Made by a program: the position numbers and the translations under genes. This document shows, one piece after another, positions 25,227-35,122 of a stretch of 64,000 nucleotides of DNA (within the stretch, counting starts at the first letter, position 1; each line of letters starts with the position of its first letter). The stretch spans positions 2,728,001-2,792,000 of the forward strand of contig NZ_AP027368.1 in assembly GCF_030296015.1 (NCBI RefSeq), in the 5' to 3' direction. Below the pieces are notes generated by a model, which saw only the letters and a list, made by a program, of their open reading frames with translations, was not told the origin of the DNA and did no database searches. Source of the stretch: Ferrimonas sp. YFM. Its GTDB lineage: Bacteria; Pseudomonadota; Gammaproteobacteria; Enterobacterales; Shewanellaceae.

Positions 25227-27191
25227 TTAATCAATTAGTATTTTTTTTCGATAAATTCGTACGCCGTCAACGTAGTACGCCGCTGGCTCTGGCTTTGTCA
25301 CCACTCGGCTTTTATAGCGGTGCTTAAAGACCTGGTACTGGTCCTCGATGACGTTAGGCGTCCCCTTTACGGACATTGCCCACGTCAGCAAGTGCTCCAA
25401 TCGCACCCTATCTGCAGCCAGCTCTTCAGAGTCACCAATAAACTCCGCGTTTAAGCTGCCAATGCCGGGGTACTCGTAGCTTTCGCTAACACCAACCAGT
25501 TCATCGGGAAGTTTAAAGTCGGCTGAGCTTAACCCACCAGGCAATTCAAATTCCTCTACGTCCTCCTCAACCTCAAGAGCATCAAGTTCAGCCAGTACCT
25601 TATGTTCAGAGTCTGTCAGAAGCACCCGTTTGCCATAGTGGTCGCCAAGCGCTCGCCATGCATCACTGTCAAACAGCAGTGTCTGAGCGGTCCTGTGAGC
25701 CACAACCTGCTTACCGTTTATGAACTCAAGCAGAAATGCCACATGCCCCTGCTTTATCTGATAGCAGCTAACTTGTTTTAACACCCGTGCCAGCTTGGTA
25801 CGCACCTGCGCCCGCAAGTCATGTTCAGTGTTATCAAGCACCCGCTCATCAACCGCATCCCACTCAACCGTCTCCAGCAACTGAGCCTGCTTCTGCATCA
25901 CAGCTTGTTCTATCTTCTTCTTTGTCTCTTCAACCTCCTGTTCAAGCTGCTTAATTTTTACCGTCAGTGCAGCCGGGCCAGTCCCATCAGCAATGGCCTC
26001 CACCAGACGGTCAATGCGCTCGTTTTTGGCCTTTAGCTCCCCCCTAAGCGCAAGCTCAATCAAGTGCATATCTTCTTCAACGCCAAAGGGGCGAAACACA
26101 TGATTAGCAGCAAGCCTAAGTACCGTGTCCTCAACCCACATGCCGTTAAATGACCATGGACGACACCCCTGATTCTGCTGACCAGTACCACATATGTAAC
26201 GGGGCTTATCGCGCTGCGTAAAGGCATACATGCTGCCTCCACACTCGCCGCATCTAAGCACCTTAATCCCAGACAACAACGGCTGATGTGTTGTCGCAGT
26301 GGTTTTTGAAGTCTTGGATTTTTTGATTGCTTGCAGCAGGTGAAATTCGTCTTCGCTTACTAGCGCCGGGTAGTACCCCTCTAGCACGTACTCAACGCCA
26401 TTCAAGGTAATGCACTTCTCGCCCAGCAATGCTCGGCTGAGGTGAAACTTTGAAATGAGATTAGCTGACCAGCTGTTGTGTTTGTTTTTAGTTGGGGGGG
26501 GATACTTGGCATTGAGCAGTTCAATAATTCGATAGTTACCTAGTCCCTGCTTGATGTAGCCAACGATCTCCTTGGCCACCTCGTAGTACACCGCGTGTGG
26601 CCTTACAAATTCATCGCTGCAGTCACTCCACCAGATGTTGGTGCCCACAGACTTAATCGCATAAGCGTAGCCTTCGGGGGAGCGCTTACCGTTGTTGTGA
26701 GCGGTTACTATCGCCTGAGCATGACCATAGGTCCGCTTTGATTTGGTTTTCGACTCCTCGTGTGCTCGGCTAAACAACAAAATGGAGTGCATCAAGTCCA
26801 TTGGATTTTCGATAACACTCTGGCCTGAGTACACCTTGCGGTCCATGCCGGTAACAATGGTGATCCCTAATTCAAGAAGCTGCATGAACATCGGTAGTGA
26901 ACTCATGATGTCCTCGCGACTCAGGCGGTCCAGATTTTCCACAACCAACCAGGAATCAGCGGGAACATGCTTGTTCCTAACAGCTTCAATAAAGGCTCCC
27001 AAGGCACCATCCTTGCGATGCTTGCCCTTAAAGGCACTCAGTCCCTCATCAACTAGCTCTACCAGCTCCAAGCCATTCTCATCAGCAATCTCATTGGCAA
27101 TCTTCTTCTGTCGCGCCAAGGTCGTTCCATGCGCTTGCTTCTCGCTGGACCAGCGAATGTAGGAGTAACATCGAGTCTTGCTATCAGGCAT
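25227..27191 (-). CDS. large serine recombinase (probable integrase of the element)
   Basis: Large serine recombinase of about 654 aa. The N-terminal resolvase domain has YSYIRWSSEKQ, with the first serine of WSS (residue 15 from this start) as probable nucleophile, followed by VENLDRLSR. The recombinase domain (residues about 180-290) and zinc ribbon (CGECGGSMYAF ... CGTGQQNQGC) follow, and then a long coiled-coil C-terminal part (KIKQLEQEVEETKKKIEQ). I start at ATG 27191; a TTG at 27209 with GGAGGG farther upstream is an alternative. It is the gene nearest the right junction in rimO, as expected for the enzyme that made the insertion, and it is oriented away from rimO. Confidence 0.9.
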   Translation of the reverse strand: MPDSKTRCYSYIRWSSEKQAHGTTLARQKKIANEIADENGLELVELVDEGLSAFKGKHRKDGALGAFIEAVRNKHVPADSWLVVENLDRLSREDIMSSLPMFMQLLELGITIVTGMDRKVYSGQSVIENPMDLMHSILLFSRAHEESKTKSKRTYGHAQAIVTAHNNGKRSPEGYAYAIKSVGTNIWWSDCSDEFVRPHAVYYEVAKEIVGYIKQGLGNYRIIELLNAKYPPPTKNKHNSWSANLISKFHLSRALLGEKCITLNGVEYVLEGYYPALVSEDEFHLLQAIKKSKTSKTTATTHQPLLSGIKVLRCGECGGSMYAFTQRDKPRYICGTGQQNQGCRPWSFNGMWVEDTVLRLAANHVFRPFGVEEDMHLIELALRGELKAKNERIDRLVEAIADGTGPAALTVKIKQLEQEVEETKKKIEQAVMQKQAQLLETVEWDAVDERVLDNTEHDLRAQVRTKLARVLKQVSCYQIKQGHVAFLLEFINGKQVVAHRTAQTLLFDSDAWRALGDHYGKRVLLTDSEHKVLAELDALEVEEDVEEFELPGGLSSADFKLPDELVGVSESYEYPGIGSLNAEFIGDSEELAADRVRLEHLLTWAMSVKGTPNVIEDQYQVFKHRYKSRVVTKPEPAAYYVDGVRIYRKKILID

Positions 27192-27307
27192 AAACCACTT
27201 GCTAAACAATCAGGTAATACCCTCCATGTTCACACAATCCAGCCAACAAGGACAAGAATTGAACTGGCCGCTCACAATTACACCTTTCACCCCCATTAAC
27301 AGCGCCG

Positions 27308-27333
27308 AAAACTGCACACTTTTTCGCCCTGCA
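27308..27333 (-). promoter_or_regulatory. element dyad motif, copy E (overlaps the new rimO leader)
   Basis: AAAACTGCACACTTTT followed by TCGCCCTGCA. It lies upstream of both the serine recombinase (minus) and the rebuilt rimO (plus). The native rimO leader at 17531-17547 contains the same right half (CACTTTTTCGCCCTGCA), so the element copy merges the dyad with an ancestral rimO leader sequence. Confidence 0.55.
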
Positions 27334-27351
27334 TATTTGCCGGGACTCAGG

Positions 27352-27357
27352 TATAAT
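27352..27357 (+). promoter_or_regulatory. -10 element of the element-borne rimO promoter
   Basis: TATAAT within CTCAGGTATAATTCGCGC, matching the native GTCAGGTATAATCCGCGC at 17560-17577. It supports expression of the hybrid rimO from the element end. Confidence 0.6.
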
Positions 27358-27400
27358 TCGCGCAATTTTTACGGCAGAGCCGGGCAATCTGAGTTTTTGT

Positions 27401-28855
27401 ATGACCGTTGAGCAGTTCAATCCCAAGCAAACCACCACCCTCGAAACACCTAAGAAGGTGCTCGATAAGATGACCGAAGGTGGATCCGTACAGTCACAGA
27501 CGAAACCATCTAGCGCTGCACGTATAGGGTTCATTAGTCTTGGCTGCCCCAAGAATCTGGTGGACAGTGAGCGCATCCTGACTCAGCTGCGTACCGAAGG
27601 CTACGACGTGGTCAATACCTACGAGGGTGCCGATCTGGTGATCGTCAACACCTGTGGCTTTATCGACAGCGCCGTTCAGGAGTCCCTGGACACCATCGGC
27701 GAAGCCCTGAGTGAAAACGGCAAGGTGCTGGTCACCGGCTGCCTGGGCGCCAAGGAAAACGAGATCCGCGAGGTCCACCCCAAGGTACTGGGCATCACTG
27801 GCCCCCATGCCTATGAGATGGTGCTGGAACAGGTTCATCAGCACCTGCCCAAGCCCCAACATGACCCCCTGACCTCGCTGATCCCGGATCACGGCGTCAA
27901 GCTGACGCCCCGTCACTACGCCTATCTGAAGATCTCTGAGGGCTGCAACAACCGCTGCACCTTCTGCATCATCCCTGCCCTGCGCGGCGACCTGGTCAGC
28001 CGCCCCATTGGCGAAGTGCTGGATGAAGCTAAGCGACTGAAGGACGCTGGCGTCAAGGAGCTGCTGGTGATCAGTCAGGACACCAGTGCCTACGGCATAG
28101 ACGTGAAGCACAAGACCGGCTTCTGGAATGGCATGCCGGTTAAGACCCGCATGACCGAGCTGTGTCAGAAGCTGGCAGAGATGGGAATTTGGGTGCGTCT
28201 GCACTACGTCTACCCCTACCCCCATGTGGATGAGGTGATCCCTCTGATGGCCGAGGGCAAGATCCTGCCCTACCTGGATATCCCCTTCCAGCACGCATCG
28301 CCCCGCGTCCTCAAAGCGATGAAGCGCCCGGGCAAGGCGGAACGTACCCTGGAACAGATCAAGAAGTGGCGTGAGATCTGCCCCGAACTGGTGATCCGCT
28401 CTACCTTCATTGTCGGCTTCCCTGGCGAAACCGAAGAGGATTTCCAGATCCTGCTGGATTGGCTGGAAGACGCTCAGTTGGACCGGGTCGGCTGTTTCAA
28501 ATACAGCCCGGTGGACGGCGCCGTGGCCAACGACCTGGCGGAACTGGTGCCTGAAGAGGTGATGGAGGATCGTTTCCAGCGCTTTATGGCGGTGGCGGCA
28601 CGCATCAGTGCCGAGCGTCTGCAGGCCCGAGTGGGCACCGAGATGCGGGTGATAGTCGATGAGCTCAACGACGAGGGCGCGGTAGCCCGAGCCTACACCG
28701 ATGCCCCGGAGATCGATGGTAAGGTGATTCTGGGCGGCGAGTTCGACGTGGATGTGGGCCAGATGGTGTGGGCCTCCATCGAGTTTGCCAACGAGTATGA
28801 CCTTTACGCCACCATCGTCCGCGACGAAGATGGCGAGATTGAAGATCTGGGCTAA
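27401..28855 (+). CDS. rimO: ribosomal protein S12 methylthiotransferase RimO (hybrid 5' end)
   Basis: Radical-SAM enzyme that methylthiolates a conserved aspartate of ribosomal protein S12. The UPF0004 domain contains the first cluster (cysteines in [15 protein letters not shown] and TGCLGAKE), the radical-SAM motif is CNNRCTFC (about residues 185-192), and a TRAM domain ends the 484-aa protein. The first ~47 codons ([20 protein letters not shown]) differ from the native fragment at 17611 (MTVETFVPGDDQ), whereas both converge at [10 protein letters not shown], the crossover. Downstream of that point the reading frame is native. So the product is functional but has a donor-derived leader. Confidence 0.95.
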   Translation: MTVEQFNPKQTTTLETPKKVLDKMTEGGSVQSQTKPSSAARIGFISLGCPKNLVDSERILTQLRTEGYDVVNTYEGADLVIVNTCGFIDSAVQESLDTIGEALSENGKVLVTGCLGAKENEIREVHPKVLGITGPHAYEMVLEQVHQHLPKPQHDPLTSLIPDHGVKLTPRHYAYLKISEGCNNRCTFCIIPALRGDLVSRPIGEVLDEAKRLKDAGVKELLVISQDTSAYGIDVKHKTGFWNGMPVKTRMTELCQKLAEMGIWVRLHYVYPYPHVDEVIPLMAEGKILPYLDIPFQHASPRVLKAMKRPGKAERTLEQIKKWREICPELVIRSTFIVGFPGETEEDFQILLDWLEDAQLDRVGCFKYSPVDGAVANDLAELVPEEVMEDRFQRFMAVAARISAERLQARVGTEMRVIVDELNDEGAVARAYTDAPEIDGKVILGGEFDVDVGQMVWASIEFANEYDLYATIVRDEDGEIEDLG

Positions 28856-28874
28856 TTCCTGCCCCTCAGACTCG

Positions 28875-29882
28875 TTACCAGGCCGGCTTTATGCCGGCCT
28901 CTCTTTTTTTCACCTGCTCCGGGGTGAGGCCGAACCAACGCTGGCAGGCCCGGTAGAAGCTGGCGGGATCGTCAAACCCCAACAACAGGCTGATCTCCGT
29001 ATGGCACAGATGGCACTGCTGCAGATAATGACATGCCAGCTCTTTTCTGGCCTGAGCCAACAGCTCCTTGAACGGCTGCCTGGCAGCCGTCAGACGGCGC
29101 TTCAGGGTACTTGGGCTGATCCCCAGCCTCTGCGCCACCCTCTCCTTGTCCGCCATCCCCGACGGCAGACACTCCAATAAAATCGCCTTAACCTCACTGG
29201 CAAAGCCCCCATCGGAATGCAGGCTGCGGATCTGAGCCAGCAGAGCAGGCTCGAAGTGTTGCCACATGGCATCGTTGAGGGTCATAAAGGGACGCTGACA
29301 CTCCCCTTTGGGCAGAACCAGGGCATTGCCGTCGCCGACCTGCAGCTCCAGGCCCAGGCGCCTGGCCAATTGACGCCCTTCAGGGCAATCGTCGGGCAGG
29401 GTCAGGGAAGTGACTATGGGATCCACCTTGGTGGCCATCTGTGCCAGATTCAGTATCAGGTACCACTCAAGCACGATCAGAGAGTTGGGCAGTTGATGGC
29501 TGTCCGGCTCGCAGAACTGGACTATGACGATCTTATCGTCCCGCTCTTCCACCCGAAGACGCTGGGGGCCCAGCAGGGTCTTAAAGCGCACCACCCGTTG
29601 GATGGCATCGAGCAGCGTCGGGCAACATAGCGCGGCCATCATGGGTGCCGCAAAGGTGCTGGAACAAAACTGCGCCACACTTTGGCTCAACTGGCCTGGC
29701 TCAACGCTTTGCTCCAGAGAGTGCCAAAGATCCAGATACTGCTGGGTGTTGAGGCGACTGTCCGGGTTTTCCAGCACCTCCAGAGAGAGGCCGGCACGCT
29801 CCAGCACGGCGCACGAATCCAAGCCCAATCGCTCGAAGGCGTATCGCCACCTGGCATCCAGTGGATACCGTTTCTCCCCCAT
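28875..29882 (-). CDS. AraC-family transcriptional regulator
   Basis: 335 aa with an N-terminal 'arabinose-binding-like' sensor domain of the OruR/ArgR-type group (about residues 18-200) and a C-terminal double helix-turn-helix AraC domain (RVAQRLGISPSTLKRRL, then ISLLLGFDDPASFYRACQRW). The target is not evident, as neither neighbour is an obvious metabolic operon: rimO is convergent and fadD is 480 bp away. ATG 29882 is the chosen start. Such regulators often respond to small metabolites. Confidence 0.9.
   Translation of the reverse strand: MGEKRYPLDARWRYAFERLGLDSCAVLERAGLSLEVLENPDSRLNTQQYLDLWHSLEQSVEPGQLSQSVAQFCSSTFAAPMMAALCCPTLLDAIQRVVRFKTLLGPQRLRVEERDDKIVIVQFCEPDSHQLPNSLIVLEWYLILNLAQMATKVDPIVTSLTLPDDCPEGRQLARRLGLELQVGDGNALVLPKGECQRPFMTLNDAMWQHFEPALLAQIRSLHSDGGFASEVKAILLECLPSGMADKERVAQRLGISPSTLKRRLTAARQPFKELLAQARKELACHYLQQCHLCHTEISLLLGFDDPASFYRACQRWFGLTPEQVKKREAGIKPAW
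28881..28910 (+). terminator. rimO terminator within the 3' end of the AraC-family gene
   Basis: GGCCGGC (28881-28887), loop TTTAT, GCCGGCC (28893-28899), then TCTCTTTTTTT. It overlaps the last codons of the convergent regulator gene (stop at 28875). Confidence 0.88.
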
Positions 29883-30363
29883 GTCACCTCTTCCTCATTT
29901 TCAGGACTGACAACATATGATCAAAGTTTGCACCGAAAAGCAACCACGACACCGGACCTGTGGCGAGCACTTCGCCAATTTTGACAAGGCAGCCCCCAAT
30001 CAAACCCAGAATCGTGATCCGGCAAACAATGGCGATTCGTTATTTCCTTACAGATCATTCAGGCCTGGATGAGCTTAAGCAGAGCCCCCAGAAACAACGT
30101 TGCGACTCTCTCACCGACGCCCGCAATGATGTCGGTAAGGATACAGGCTAGATGCGGCAGGAACCTACCAAGGCTCCTGGGGCCAACCCACAACCGAAAA
30201 AACTGCAACCAAAAACATAAACGATTCGCGCGGCCCAAGCGACCCCAAAATGAGACAAAAAAAGGCACCCACTTGGGGTGCCAGCTGTGAATCCGGGCGG
30301 AATCAGCGTGAATACAGAAGAGCAATTAAGGTCAGAATAACGCTCTTGTGTGACAGCTTGATG
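29883..30363. other. non-coding stretch between AraC-family gene and fadD
   Basis: 481 bp without a convincing gene. The fadD terminator is at 30257-30282. The only open frame of note (minus, 30059-30325) runs through that terminator, is Trp/Phe/Arg-rich and looks random. Nothing else was recognised. Confidence 0.5.
30257..30282 (-). terminator. terminator of the fadD paralogue at 30364
   Basis: On the minus strand GGCACCC, loop CAAGT, GGGTGCC is followed by seven T. It lies 81 nt after the stop codon. Confidence 0.9.
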
Positions 30364-32034
30364 TCAGGCTGCCTGCTCCTCCTCACGAAGGGCACGGCGG
30401 AGAATCTTGCCCACGTTGGTCTTGGGCAGGTCGTCCCTGAACTCGATGATCTTGGGGATCTTGTATCCGGTCAGGTGCTTCTTGCAGTGACGAATGATCG
30501 ACTCTTCGCTGGTGCCGGGCTTGGCCACCACGAACACCTTGACCACCTCACCGGAGGCTGGGTTGGGTACCCCGATGGCGGCCGCTTCCACCACGGCGTC
30601 GTGCATCACCACCACGTCCTCAATCTCATTGGGGAAGACGTTGAAACCGGACACCAGGATCATGTCCTTCTTACGATCGACAATCTTGAAGTAGCCCCGC
30701 TCATCCATGGTGGCGATGTCACCGGTGGAGAGCCAGCCATCCTGGGAAATGGTTTCTGCCGTGGCCTCGGGCCGCTGCCAGTACCCCTTCATTACGTTGG
30801 GGCCCTGAATCTGCAGCTCACCTCGCTCGCCGACGTTCACCACCTGACCCTGCTCATCCACCAGTCGAATGGCGCAGGAGGGCAAAGGCAAGCCGATGGT
30901 GCCGTCGTAGCCCTTGGCATTGTATGGTGCCACCGAGGCCACTGGCGAGCTTTCGGTGAGCCCGAAGCCTTCCAGCAAACGGGAACCGGTGACCTGCTGC
31001 CACTTCTCCGCCACCGCAGCCTGAACCGCCATGCCGCCCCCGAGGGCGACCTTGAGCTTACTGAAATCCAGCTCGTCGAATCCAGGTGTGTTGAGCAGGC
31101 CATTGAACAGGGTGTTGACCCCGGTGATGGCGGTGAAGGGATACTGTTTGATGGTCTTGATAAACAGTGGCATATCCCTGGGGTTGGTGATCATCAGGTT
31201 GGTGCCGCCGAGCTTCATAAAGGTCAGGCAGTTACAGGTGAGGGCAAAGATGTGGTACAGCGGCAGTGCGGTAACCACCATCTCCTCACCCTCGTTGAGG
31301 GTCGGCCCGATCCAGGAGCTTACCTGCTCCAGGTTGGCCACCAGGTTTCTGTGGGTCAGCATGGCGCCTTTGGCCACCCCGGTGGTCCCCCCGGTGTACT
31401 GGAGAAACGCCAGGTCGTCATTGGAGACCTTGGGCTTGGTGAAGGGACGTTGGCTGCCTTTGTACAGGGCGCTGCGCATGGAGTGAGCATCAGGAAGATG
31501 GTATTTAGGCACCATCTTCTTGATGTATTTCACCGCGAAGTTGACCAGGGTGCGCTTGAAGGGGGAGAGCTGATCCCCCAGCTTGGTGAGAATCACATGC
31601 TCCACCGGGGTATCGTCCACCACCTGCTCCAGGGTGGAGGCGAAATTGGACACCACCACTATCGCCTTGGCGCCGGCATCATTGAGCTGATGCTTGAGCT
31701 CACGGGCGGTGTAGAGCGGATTCACATTGACCACCACCATACCGGCACGAAGCACACCGAACAGGGCCACCGGATACTGCAGCAGGTTGGGCATCATGAT
31801 CGCCACCCTGTCCCCCTGCTCCAGCTTGAGATCCTGCTGCAGGTAGGCGGCAAAATCCCGGCTCAGTTTGTCCAGTTCGTTATAGGTGATGGTTTTTCCC
31901 ATGTTGATAAAGGCAGGTTTATCCCCATAGCGGGCCACCGACTGCTCGAACAAGTCGACCAGCGAAGTGAACCGGTCGGGATCAATCTCCGTCGGAACAC
32001 CTTCGGGGTAACTCGCTAACCAGACCTTTTCCAT
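30364..32034 (-). CDS. fadD: long-chain fatty-acid-CoA ligase (fadD paralogue, downstream copy)
   Basis: Acyl-CoA synthetase that activates long-chain fatty acids with ATP and CoA, feeding beta-oxidation through FadE and others. The adenylation motif [16 protein letters not shown] and the FACS signature ([27 protein letters not shown], written here as its two ends DGWLSTGD and VDRKKDM) are intact, as is the catalytic lysine region [12 protein letters not shown]. The protein is 556 aa, of normal length. It is a paralogue of 33373-35058, and rnd lies between them. A promoter gap of 226 bp and a terminator separate it from rnd, so it is transcribed on its own. Confidence 0.93.
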   Translation of the reverse strand: MEKVWLASYPEGVPTEIDPDRFTSLVDLFEQSVARYGDKPAFINMGKTITYNELDKLSRDFAAYLQQDLKLEQGDRVAIMMPNLLQYPVALFGVLRAGMVVVNVNPLYTARELKHQLNDAGAKAIVVVSNFASTLEQVVDDTPVEHVILTKLGDQLSPFKRTLVNFAVKYIKKMVPKYHLPDAHSMRSALYKGSQRPFTKPKVSNDDLAFLQYTGGTTGVAKGAMLTHRNLVANLEQVSSWIGPTLNEGEEMVVTALPLYHIFALTCNCLTFMKLGGTNLMITNPRDMPLFIKTIKQYPFTAITGVNTLFNGLLNTPGFDELDFSKLKVALGGGMAVQAAVAEKWQQVTGSRLLEGFGLTESSPVASVAPYNAKGYDGTIGLPLPSCAIRLVDEQGQVVNVGERGELQIQGPNVMKGYWQRPEATAETISQDGWLSTGDIATMDERGYFKIVDRKKDMILVSGFNVFPNEIEDVVVMHDAVVEAAAIGVPNPASGEVVKVFVVAKPGTSEESIIRHCKKHLTGYKIPKIIEFRDDLPKTNVGKILRRALREEEQAA

Positions 32035-32215
32035 GTGTCACTCCTTGTCTATGCGGCTTCTCCACGCCACTTATCTTTTTAAGCGCCCGTATTAAACAGG
32101 CGTATAAACGTGAGCATCATCACACATATTTAGTCGATTGTCAGCCTTGATATACATGAATTTAACATCTTTATTCGTTTTTGATATCAAGCCTTAGTCG
32201 GCCTGAGTCAGACAC

Positions 32216-32241
32216 AAAAAAGGGGACCCAATAGGGTCCCC
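32216..32241 (-). terminator. rnd terminator
   Basis: On the minus strand GGGGACCC, loop TATT, GGGTCCCC is followed by six T. It lies 20 nt after the rnd stop. Confidence 0.92.
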
Positions 32242-32260
32242 CTGTTTCAAGCAATTACTC

Positions 32261-33376
32261 CTAAAGGCTCAATGCCTCCAGGCTGCTTCGGGTCAGTTCA
32301 CCGCGCCAGCCGCGCAGCACCACGGGCTCTTTGCCCAGCTGGCCGCCCATGCGCCACTTCAGATACTGATGCACCAGTTTCTTGGAGGCCATCAACTCGG
32401 CAGCCACCTCATGCTGCTCACACACCTGGGTCAGGGTTTTACGCACCAGCTTGGCCGCGTCTCTGAACTCGGGCTCGGCAGAAAGGGGATCCACCGGCTC
32501 CGGCGGATTATCGATATCCGCCCCGGCTACCGCCTTCAAAATGGCCTTACCGTGACGCTGAACGTCGCGCTCAGTCAGGCAATCCAGTTGGTTCAGGTAG
32601 TTGATGCTCCTTGGTGCCCGCTTGGACAGGGTCAGCAGCGCCGCATCCTTGATGACGAAGTTCAGTGCCAGGTCGCGCTTTTGCGCCACGCTCAGACGCC
32701 AGGCCGCCAGGGACTTGAGGATCGCCAGTTGCTCAGGGCGAAGCTGGTAGGCATTTTTCACCTTGAGGTAGGCAGTGTCCGGATCCACCGGCTCCAACCG
32801 GCCCTCGGTCAGACGCTCCCCCTCCTCCATCAGCCAGTCGTGACGACCGGCGTCGGCGATCTCCTCCTTCATGGTGTGGTAGATCTTCAGCAGGTAAAGC
32901 ACGTCAGCCGCGGCATACTCCAGTTGGGTATCACGCAGAGGCCGGGCCAGCCAGTTGGTGCGCGCCTCTCCCTTGTCCAAGGCCAGGCCCAGGTAGGCTT
33001 CCACCATCTTGCCGTAGCCCATGGGCGCACCCTTGTTAAGCAGCACGCCCGCCACCTGGGTGTCAAACAACGGCCTCGGCTGCACGCCGCCCTGCTGCGC
33101 AAAGATCTCCAGGTCTTCGCTGCAGGAGTGCAGCACCTTGACCACGGCTTCGTTTTCCAACAGGCGCCAGAACGGCCCCAGATCGTCGATGGTCAGCGGG
33201 TCCACCAGTGCCAGGGTGGTGCCGTCATAGATCTGAATCAGTCCCAATTGGGCGTAGAGGGTGCGGGTCCGGACAAACTCGGTGTCCAGGGCCACCGCTT
33301 GCGCCCGGCTGGCCTGCTCACACAGCTGCGCCAAACCTTCATCAGTGTCGATCCACTGCCAGTTCAGTTCACTCAT
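32261..33376 (-). CDS. rnd: ribonuclease D
   Basis: 3'-5' exoribonuclease of the DEDD family involved in 3' maturation of tRNA and other stable RNA. The DEDD motifs are visible: [10 protein letters not shown] at residues 32-41, [10 protein letters not shown] near 85-95, and [10 protein letters not shown] near 154. A C-terminal HRDC-type region follows. The 371 aa match E. coli RNase D. The start overlaps the stop of the upstream fadD by ATGA, so the two are cotranscribed, the same fadD-rnd order as in E. coli. The terminator lies directly after it. Confidence 0.95.
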   Translation of the reverse strand: MSELNWQWIDTDEGLAQLCEQASRAQAVALDTEFVRTRTLYAQLGLIQIYDGTTLALVDPLTIDDLGPFWRLLENEAVVKVLHSCSEDLEIFAQQGGVQPRPLFDTQVAGVLLNKGAPMGYGKMVEAYLGLALDKGEARTNWLARPLRDTQLEYAAADVLYLLKIYHTMKEEIADAGRHDWLMEEGERLTEGRLEPVDPDTAYLKVKNAYQLRPEQLAILKSLAAWRLSVAQKRDLALNFVIKDAALLTLSKRAPRSINYLNQLDCLTERDVQRHGKAILKAVAGADIDNPPEPVDPLSAEPEFRDAAKLVRKTLTQVCEQHEVAAELMASKKLVHQYLKWRMGGQLGKEPVVLRGWRGELTRSSLEALSL

Positions 33377-35058
33377 GCGTTGCTGGCCTCTTTCATCTGC
33401 TCTTCCCGCAGTTCACGGCGCAGGATCTTGCCCACATTGGTCTTGGGCAGATCATCGCGGAACTCCACCAGCTTGGGCACCTTGTACCCGGTGAGGGACT
33501 TGCGGCAGTGAGCGATCAGTTCCTTATCGGTCAGGGAGGGATCCTTGGCCACCACGAAGATTTTCACCAACTCGCCGGACACCTCGTGAGGCACGCCCAC
33601 CGCGGCCACTTCCAGCACCTTGGGATGACTGGCCACTACATCTTCCACCTCGTTGGGGAACACATTAAAGCCGGACACCAGGATCATGTCTTTCTTGCGA
33701 TCGACAATGTAGAACTGGCCCTTGTCATCCATGTAGCCGATGTCGCCGGTAAACAACCAGCCATCGTCAGTCAGCACCTTGTCGGTCTCTTCCGGACGTT
33801 GCCAATACCCCTTCATCACCTGAGGGCCTCGTACCTGCAACTCGCCGGTCTCTCCGGGAGCAACAGGGTTGCCGTCATCATCGACGGCGCGCATCTCGGT
33901 GGAGGGAATGGGCAGACCAATGGCGCCGGTGTACTCTTTCTGATCATAGGTGCCGGCAGCGGCCACCGGGGAGCACTCGGTGAGACCGTAACCCTCAATC
34001 AGGGGTTGCCCGGTTACCTCCTGCCAGCGCTCGGCCACGGCGCGCTGCACCGCCATGCCACCGCCGATGGTGATCTTGAACTGGCTGAAATCCAGGCCAC
34101 AGAACGCGTCCTGATTGAGCATGGCATTGAACAGGGTGTTGACCCCGGTCAGCACGGTGAAGGGGTACTTCTTCAGCTCGCCCAGGAAGGCGGGCATATC
34201 TCTGGGGTTGGTGATCAGCAGGTTCTGGCCACCCAGCTTGAAGAACAGCAGCAGGTTTACCGTGTTGGCGAACACATGGTAGAGCGGCAGCGGCGTCACC
34301 ACCATCTCCGACCCCTCCTCCAGCACCGGGCCAAAGTAGGCCTCCGCCTGCAGCATGTTGGAGATAAGAGACTTGTGGGTCAGCATCGCCCCTTTGGCCA
34401 CGCCTGTGGTGCCACCGGTGTACTGCAGTACCGCAATGTCATCCAGGTCCACCTTGGGCTTGATGTATTGCAGGCGACGGCCCACTGTCAGCGCCTTGCG
34501 CATGGACACCGCATAGGGCAGATGGTACTTGGGCACCATCTTCTTCACGTACTTCACCACGAAGTTGACCAGGGTGCGCTTGGGCGCAGACAGGTGGTCA
34601 CCAATCTTGGTCAGAATGACGTGCTCCACCGGGGTGTCGTCGACAATTTGCTGCAGGCTCTGACCAAAGTTGGTCACCAGCACAATCGCCTTGGCCTCGG
34701 CATCACACAACTGATGCTTCAACTCTCTGGGGGTGTAGAGAGGGTTGACGTTCACCGCCACCATGCCGGCACGCAGCACACCCAGCAGGGCCACCGGGTA
34801 CTGCAGCAGGTTGGGCATCATGATGGCGACACGATCCCCCTTCTGCAGCTTCAATTCATTCTGCAGGTAGGCGGCAAAGGCGCGGCTCTGCTCTTCGACG
34901 CGACGATAGGTAAGTACCGCGCCCATATTGATGAACGCCACCTGGTCGGCGTAGGTGTGACAGCTCTGCTCAAACAAGTCGAGCAGGTTACGGTACTGTT
35001 CGGGATGAATCTCCGCCGGAACACCGGCGGGATAGCTGTTAAGCCATGCCTTGTCCAC
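33373..35058 (-). CDS. fadD: long-chain fatty-acid-CoA ligase (fadD paralogue, upstream copy)
   Basis: 561-aa acyl-CoA synthetase with an intact [16 protein letters not shown] motif, a FACS signature (DGWLFTGD ... IVDRKKDM) and the C-terminal [11 protein letters not shown]. Because it is directly linked to rnd by an ATGA overlap, it corresponds positionally to E. coli fadD. The 30364 copy is very similar along its length (for instance [13 protein letters not shown] versus [13 protein letters not shown]), which points to a local duplication that left rnd between the copies. The two may differ in chain-length range or regulation. A short hydrolase gene lies upstream. Confidence 0.94.
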   Translation of the reverse strand: MDKAWLNSYPAGVPAEIHPEQYRNLLDLFEQSCHTYADQVAFINMGAVLTYRRVEEQSRAFAAYLQNELKLQKGDRVAIMMPNLLQYPVALLGVLRAGMVAVNVNPLYTPRELKHQLCDAEAKAIVLVTNFGQSLQQIVDDTPVEHVILTKIGDHLSAPKRTLVNFVVKYVKKMVPKYHLPYAVSMRKALTVGRRLQYIKPKVDLDDIAVLQYTGGTTGVAKGAMLTHKSLISNMLQAEAYFGPVLEEGSEMVVTPLPLYHVFANTVNLLLFFKLGGQNLLITNPRDMPAFLGELKKYPFTVLTGVNTLFNAMLNQDAFCGLDFSQFKITIGGGMAVQRAVAERWQEVTGQPLIEGYGLTECSPVAAAGTYDQKEYTGAIGLPIPSTEMRAVDDDGNPVAPGETGELQVRGPQVMKGYWQRPEETDKVLTDDGWLFTGDIGYMDDKGQFYIVDRKKDMILVSGFNVFPNEVEDVVASHPKVLEVAAVGVPHEVSGELVKIFVVAKDPSLTDKELIAHCRKSLTGYKVPKLVEFRDDLPKTNVGKILRRELREEQMKEASNA

Positions 35059-35122
35059 ACTGTTCTCCTTTACTGGAACAGGACTTCTAATGGCCCAATG
35101 ATACCGCCATATGCGGCGAAAC

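Larger units (their letters stand above)
17748..27549. mobile_element. integrative element of about 9.8 kb inserted in rimO
   Basis: Bounded by the shared octamer GGCTGCCC at 17740-17747 (left) and 27542-27549 (right), in the codons for LGCP of rimO. The interior is visibly AT-richer than both flanks. It encodes a large serine recombinase beside the right end, a tyrosine recombinase, a candidate HUH replication protein, and unlinked cargo. The right end carries a promoter and about 47 codons that replace the lost rimO N-terminus. This explains why two rimO 5' ends flank the insert. The exact crossover bases are inferred, since no empty site is available here. No conjugation or phage structural genes are present. 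Confidence 0.88.

Noticed and set aside
30059-30325. Possible 88-aa gene upstream of the fadD terminator
   Set aside because: It runs through the fadD terminator, is rich in Trp, Arg and Phe, and has no ribosome-binding site.
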